From: UBA3210 sp963648895 | Lineage (GTDB): Bacteria > Bacillota_I > Bacilli_A > RFN20 > CAG-449 | Direction of reading: 5' to 3' | DNA: 7,845 bases | NCBI GenBank assembly: GCA_963648895.1 | Contig: CAVJGK010000068.1 | Span: forward strand, 1-7,845 | Notes under the pieces: generated by a model | What the model was told of the DNA's origin: nothing | The model's input: only the letters and a program-made list of their open reading frames with translations | Databases searched by the model: none | Position numbers and translations under genes: made by a program | Shown here: piece after piece, positions 6,835 to 7,845 of the stretch | Numbering within the stretch: the stretch's first letter is position 1 | Layout of the letters: each line of letters begins with the position of its first letter

Positions 6835-7068
6835 ATGTCACAAAGAACAGATAATTTAGTCCAAATGTTAGATACATACGTATCAGACGGCGGATATCAC
6901 TTAAACGTTAATGTTTTCAATAGAGAAACATTATTAGATGCTCAAAAACATCCAGAAAAATATCCACAATTAACAATCAGAGTTTCAGGATATGCAGTTA
7001 ACTTCATCAAATTAACAAAAGAACAACAAGATGATGTTATCTCAAGAACAATCCACGAATCAATGTAA
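6835..7068 (+). CDS. Stand-alone glycyl-radical domain of pyruvate formate-lyase (GrcA/YfiD-like small subunit)
   Basis: A 77-residue protein consisting only of the PFL C-terminal glycyl-radical domain. GYHLNVNVFNRETLLDA leads to HPEKYPQLTIRVSGYAVNF and ends LTKEQQDDVISRTIHESM. The radical-bearing residue is Gly52 in RVSGYAV. It lies 25 residues from the C-terminus, exactly as Gly734 does in the 759-residue E. coli PflB. E. coli GrcA (YfiD) is a related stand-alone domain of 127 residues that rescues oxygen-cleaved PFL. Here the extra N-terminal part of GrcA is missing, and the core PFL lacks the domain altogether, so the protein should be an essential subunit rather than a spare. It lies 21 bases after pflB in the same reading frame, with its own AAAGGAG and with similar C-ending codon choice. 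A terminator follows. Confidence 0.93.
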   Translation: MSQRTDNLVQMLDTYVSDGGYHLNVNVFNRETLLDAQKHPEKYPQLTIRVSGYAVNFIKLTKEQQDDVISRTIHESM

Positions 7069-7075
7069 TTAATTT

Positions 7076-7106
7076 AAAGGCACTTCATTTGAGGTGCCTT
7101 TTTTCT
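7076..7106 (+). terminator. Rho-independent terminator of the pfl operon
   Basis: A 10-bp stem (AAAGGCACTT at 7076-7085 with AGGTGCCTTT at 7092-7101, one G-T wobble) has the loop CATTTG and runs into six T's at 7099-7104. It begins 7 bases after the radical-domain stop and ends 5 bases before the rubrerythrin ribosome binding site. Any operon read-through into rubrerythrin must pass it. Confidence 0.9.
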
Positions 7107-7122
7107 AAAAAAAGGAGAAGTT

Positions 7123-7668
7123 ATGACAGATTATAATAAATTAAAAGGAACAGAAACTGAAAAGAATTTAAAAAAGGCATTCTCTGGTGAATCAGAAGCA
7201 AGAAATAAATATACATATTTTGCTTCAGTTGCTAAAAAAGAAGGCTATGAACAAATTGCCTCTTTATTCTTAGAAACTGCAGAAAATGAAAAAGAACATG
7301 CTAAATTATGGTTTAAATATCTTAATGGTATTGGTAAAACTGAAGACAATTTAGCTGCTGCAGCAAAGGGAGAAAATTATGAATACAGCGATATGTATAA
7401 AGAATTTGCCGAAGTTGCTGAAAAAGAAGGTTTCTTAGATTTAGCTTATAAATTTAGAGCGGTTGGCGAAATTGAAAGATCACACGAAGAAAGATATTTA
7501 GCATTATTAAATAATATTAAGATGCAAGAAGTATTCGCTAAAGGTGAAGAAAAGATGTGGAAATGCCGCAACTGCGGACATTTAGTTATTGGTAAAGAAG
7601 CTCCTGCAGTATGTCCTGTTTGCAATCATCCACAAAGTTATTTTGAAGTAGAAGCTAAAAATTATTAA
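7123..7668 (+). CDS. rbr: Rubrerythrin
   Basis: A 181-residue two-domain rubrerythrin, a cytoplasmic non-haem iron protein that reduces hydrogen peroxide in anaerobes. The N-terminal ferritin-like four-helix domain carries the diiron ligand motifs: FSGESEARNKY (E23), ENEKEHAK (E56, H59), YKEFAEVA (E94, E97), and GEIERSHEERY (E118, H121). The C-terminal rubredoxin domain has CRNC (C148, C151) and CPVC (C164, C167) for the Fe(Cys)4 centre. Length and domain order are standard, and all expected ligands are present. AAAGGAG at 7111-7117 sets the ATG at 7123. The gene starts only 54 bases after the split PFL and just past a terminator. I see no convincing promoter between them, so it is expressed by read-through or from a promoter inside the preceding gene. 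It likely protects the oxygen- and peroxide-sensitive fermentation enzymes. Confidence 0.96.
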   Translation: MTDYNKLKGTETEKNLKKAFSGESEARNKYTYFASVAKKEGYEQIASLFLETAENEKEHAKLWFKYLNGIGKTEDNLAAAAKGENYEYSDMYKEFAEVAEKEGFLDLAYKFRAVGEIERSHEERYLALLNNIKMQEVFAKGEEKMWKCRNCGHLVIGKEAPAVCPVCNHPQSYFEVEAKNY

Positions 7669-7677
7669 TATTATTAT

Positions 7678-7709
7678 AAGAGGAATTCTTAAATGAATTC
7701 TTCTTTTTT
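7678..7709 (+). terminator. Rho-independent terminator of rubrerythrin
   Basis: An 11-bp stem (AAGAGGAATTC at 7678-7688 with GAATTCTTCTT at 7695-7705, one G-T wobble) has the loop TTAAAT and ends in a six-T run at 7704-7709. It starts 10 bases after the rubrerythrin stop. Its T-run merges with the first unit of the repeat array. Confidence 0.88.
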
Positions 7710-7830
7710 ATTGCTCACTTTTATTGCTCACCTTTGACGTTTTATTGCTCACTTTTGGTGTTTTATTGCTCACTTTTGGCGTTTTATTGCTCACTTTTTG
7801 CGTTTTATTGCTCACTTTTATTGCTCACCT
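7706..7830. repeat. Tandem repeat array, seven TTATTGCTCAC cores
   Basis: The 11-base core TTATTGCTCAC occurs at 7708, 7721, 7742, 7763, 7784, 7805 and 7818. The start-to-start steps are 13, 21, 21, 21, 21 and 13 bases. The long steps have 10-base spacers that vary slightly (CTTTGACGTT, TTTTGGTGTT, TTTTGGCGTT, TTTTTGCGTT), while the short steps have only TT. Both ends of the array are the same 28-base sequence (7706-7733 and 7803-7830). No ORF of useful length crosses it. It could be a minisatellite, a multi-site protein-binding array, or the repeated end of a mobile element that continues past the window. Confidence 0.9.
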
Positions 7831-7845
7831 AAAAGAGATATAAAT

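Noticed and set aside
7706..7830. CRISPR array
   Set aside because: The cores are 11 bases with 2- or 10-base spacers that are nearly identical to each other. CRISPR repeats are longer and have unique spacers of about 30 bases.
7706..7830. Minus-strand coding repeat (21-base unit reads as VSNKTPK)
   Set aside because: The 13-base steps at both ends shift the frame and bring in stops, so no ORF of useful length results.

Overview
The window is AT-rich (roughly 30% G+C by eye). It encodes a low-GC Gram-positive-type anaerobe, most likely a gut Bacillota/Bacilli lineage of the Erysipelotrichales/RF39 kind; the lineage is inferred from composition and protein flavour only. Supporting clues are MEP-pathway isoprenoid synthesis with a UppS, so the cell makes a wall carrier lipid. 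A lipoprotein with a Ser-rich tether, a pyruvate formate-lyase (PFL) system, a rubrerythrin and strong AAAGGAG-type ribosome binding sites fit the same picture. Trp is encoded by TGG and no in-frame TGA was seen. All complete genes lie on the + strand.

Layout. (1) 3-1002: the C-terminal end of ispH, then uppS one base later, an isoprenoid/undecaprenyl-phosphate pair. (2) 1003-1158: a terminator hairpin whose loop and 3' arm contain a perfect cre-type (CcpA) site, then a likely promoter. (3) 1159-3486: a 775-residue secreted lipoprotein of unknown function with its own terminator. (4) 3530-3697: a 168-base regulatory stretch with two good tandem promoters and several dyads. (5) 3698-7068: pflA, a small thioredoxin-like gene, pflB, and a separate 77-residue glycyl-radical domain gene, closed by a terminator. 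(6) 7123-7668: rubrerythrin with its own terminator. (7) 7706-7830: a short tandem-repeat array of seven TTATTGCTCAC cores, reaching nearly to the window edge.

The most interesting feature is the PFL. It is encoded as two polypeptides. The 678-residue catalytic core keeps the Cys-Cys pair but stops just before the glycyl-radical domain. The missing domain (RVSGYAV, radical Gly52, 25 residues from the C-terminus as in E. coli PflB) is encoded immediately downstream as a 77-residue protein with its own ribosome binding site. Together they total 755 residues, about the length of one-piece PFLs. Two in-frame stops and a well-placed Shine-Dalgarno in the 21-base gap argue against a sequencing error or recent nonsense mutation. 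The likely reading is a constitutively split PFL, in which PflA would activate a small, replaceable radical subunit related to GrcA/YfiD. A thioredoxin-like protein in the same operon and a rubrerythrin just after it suggest a locus built around oxygen- and redox-sensitive radical chemistry. That joint role is inference.
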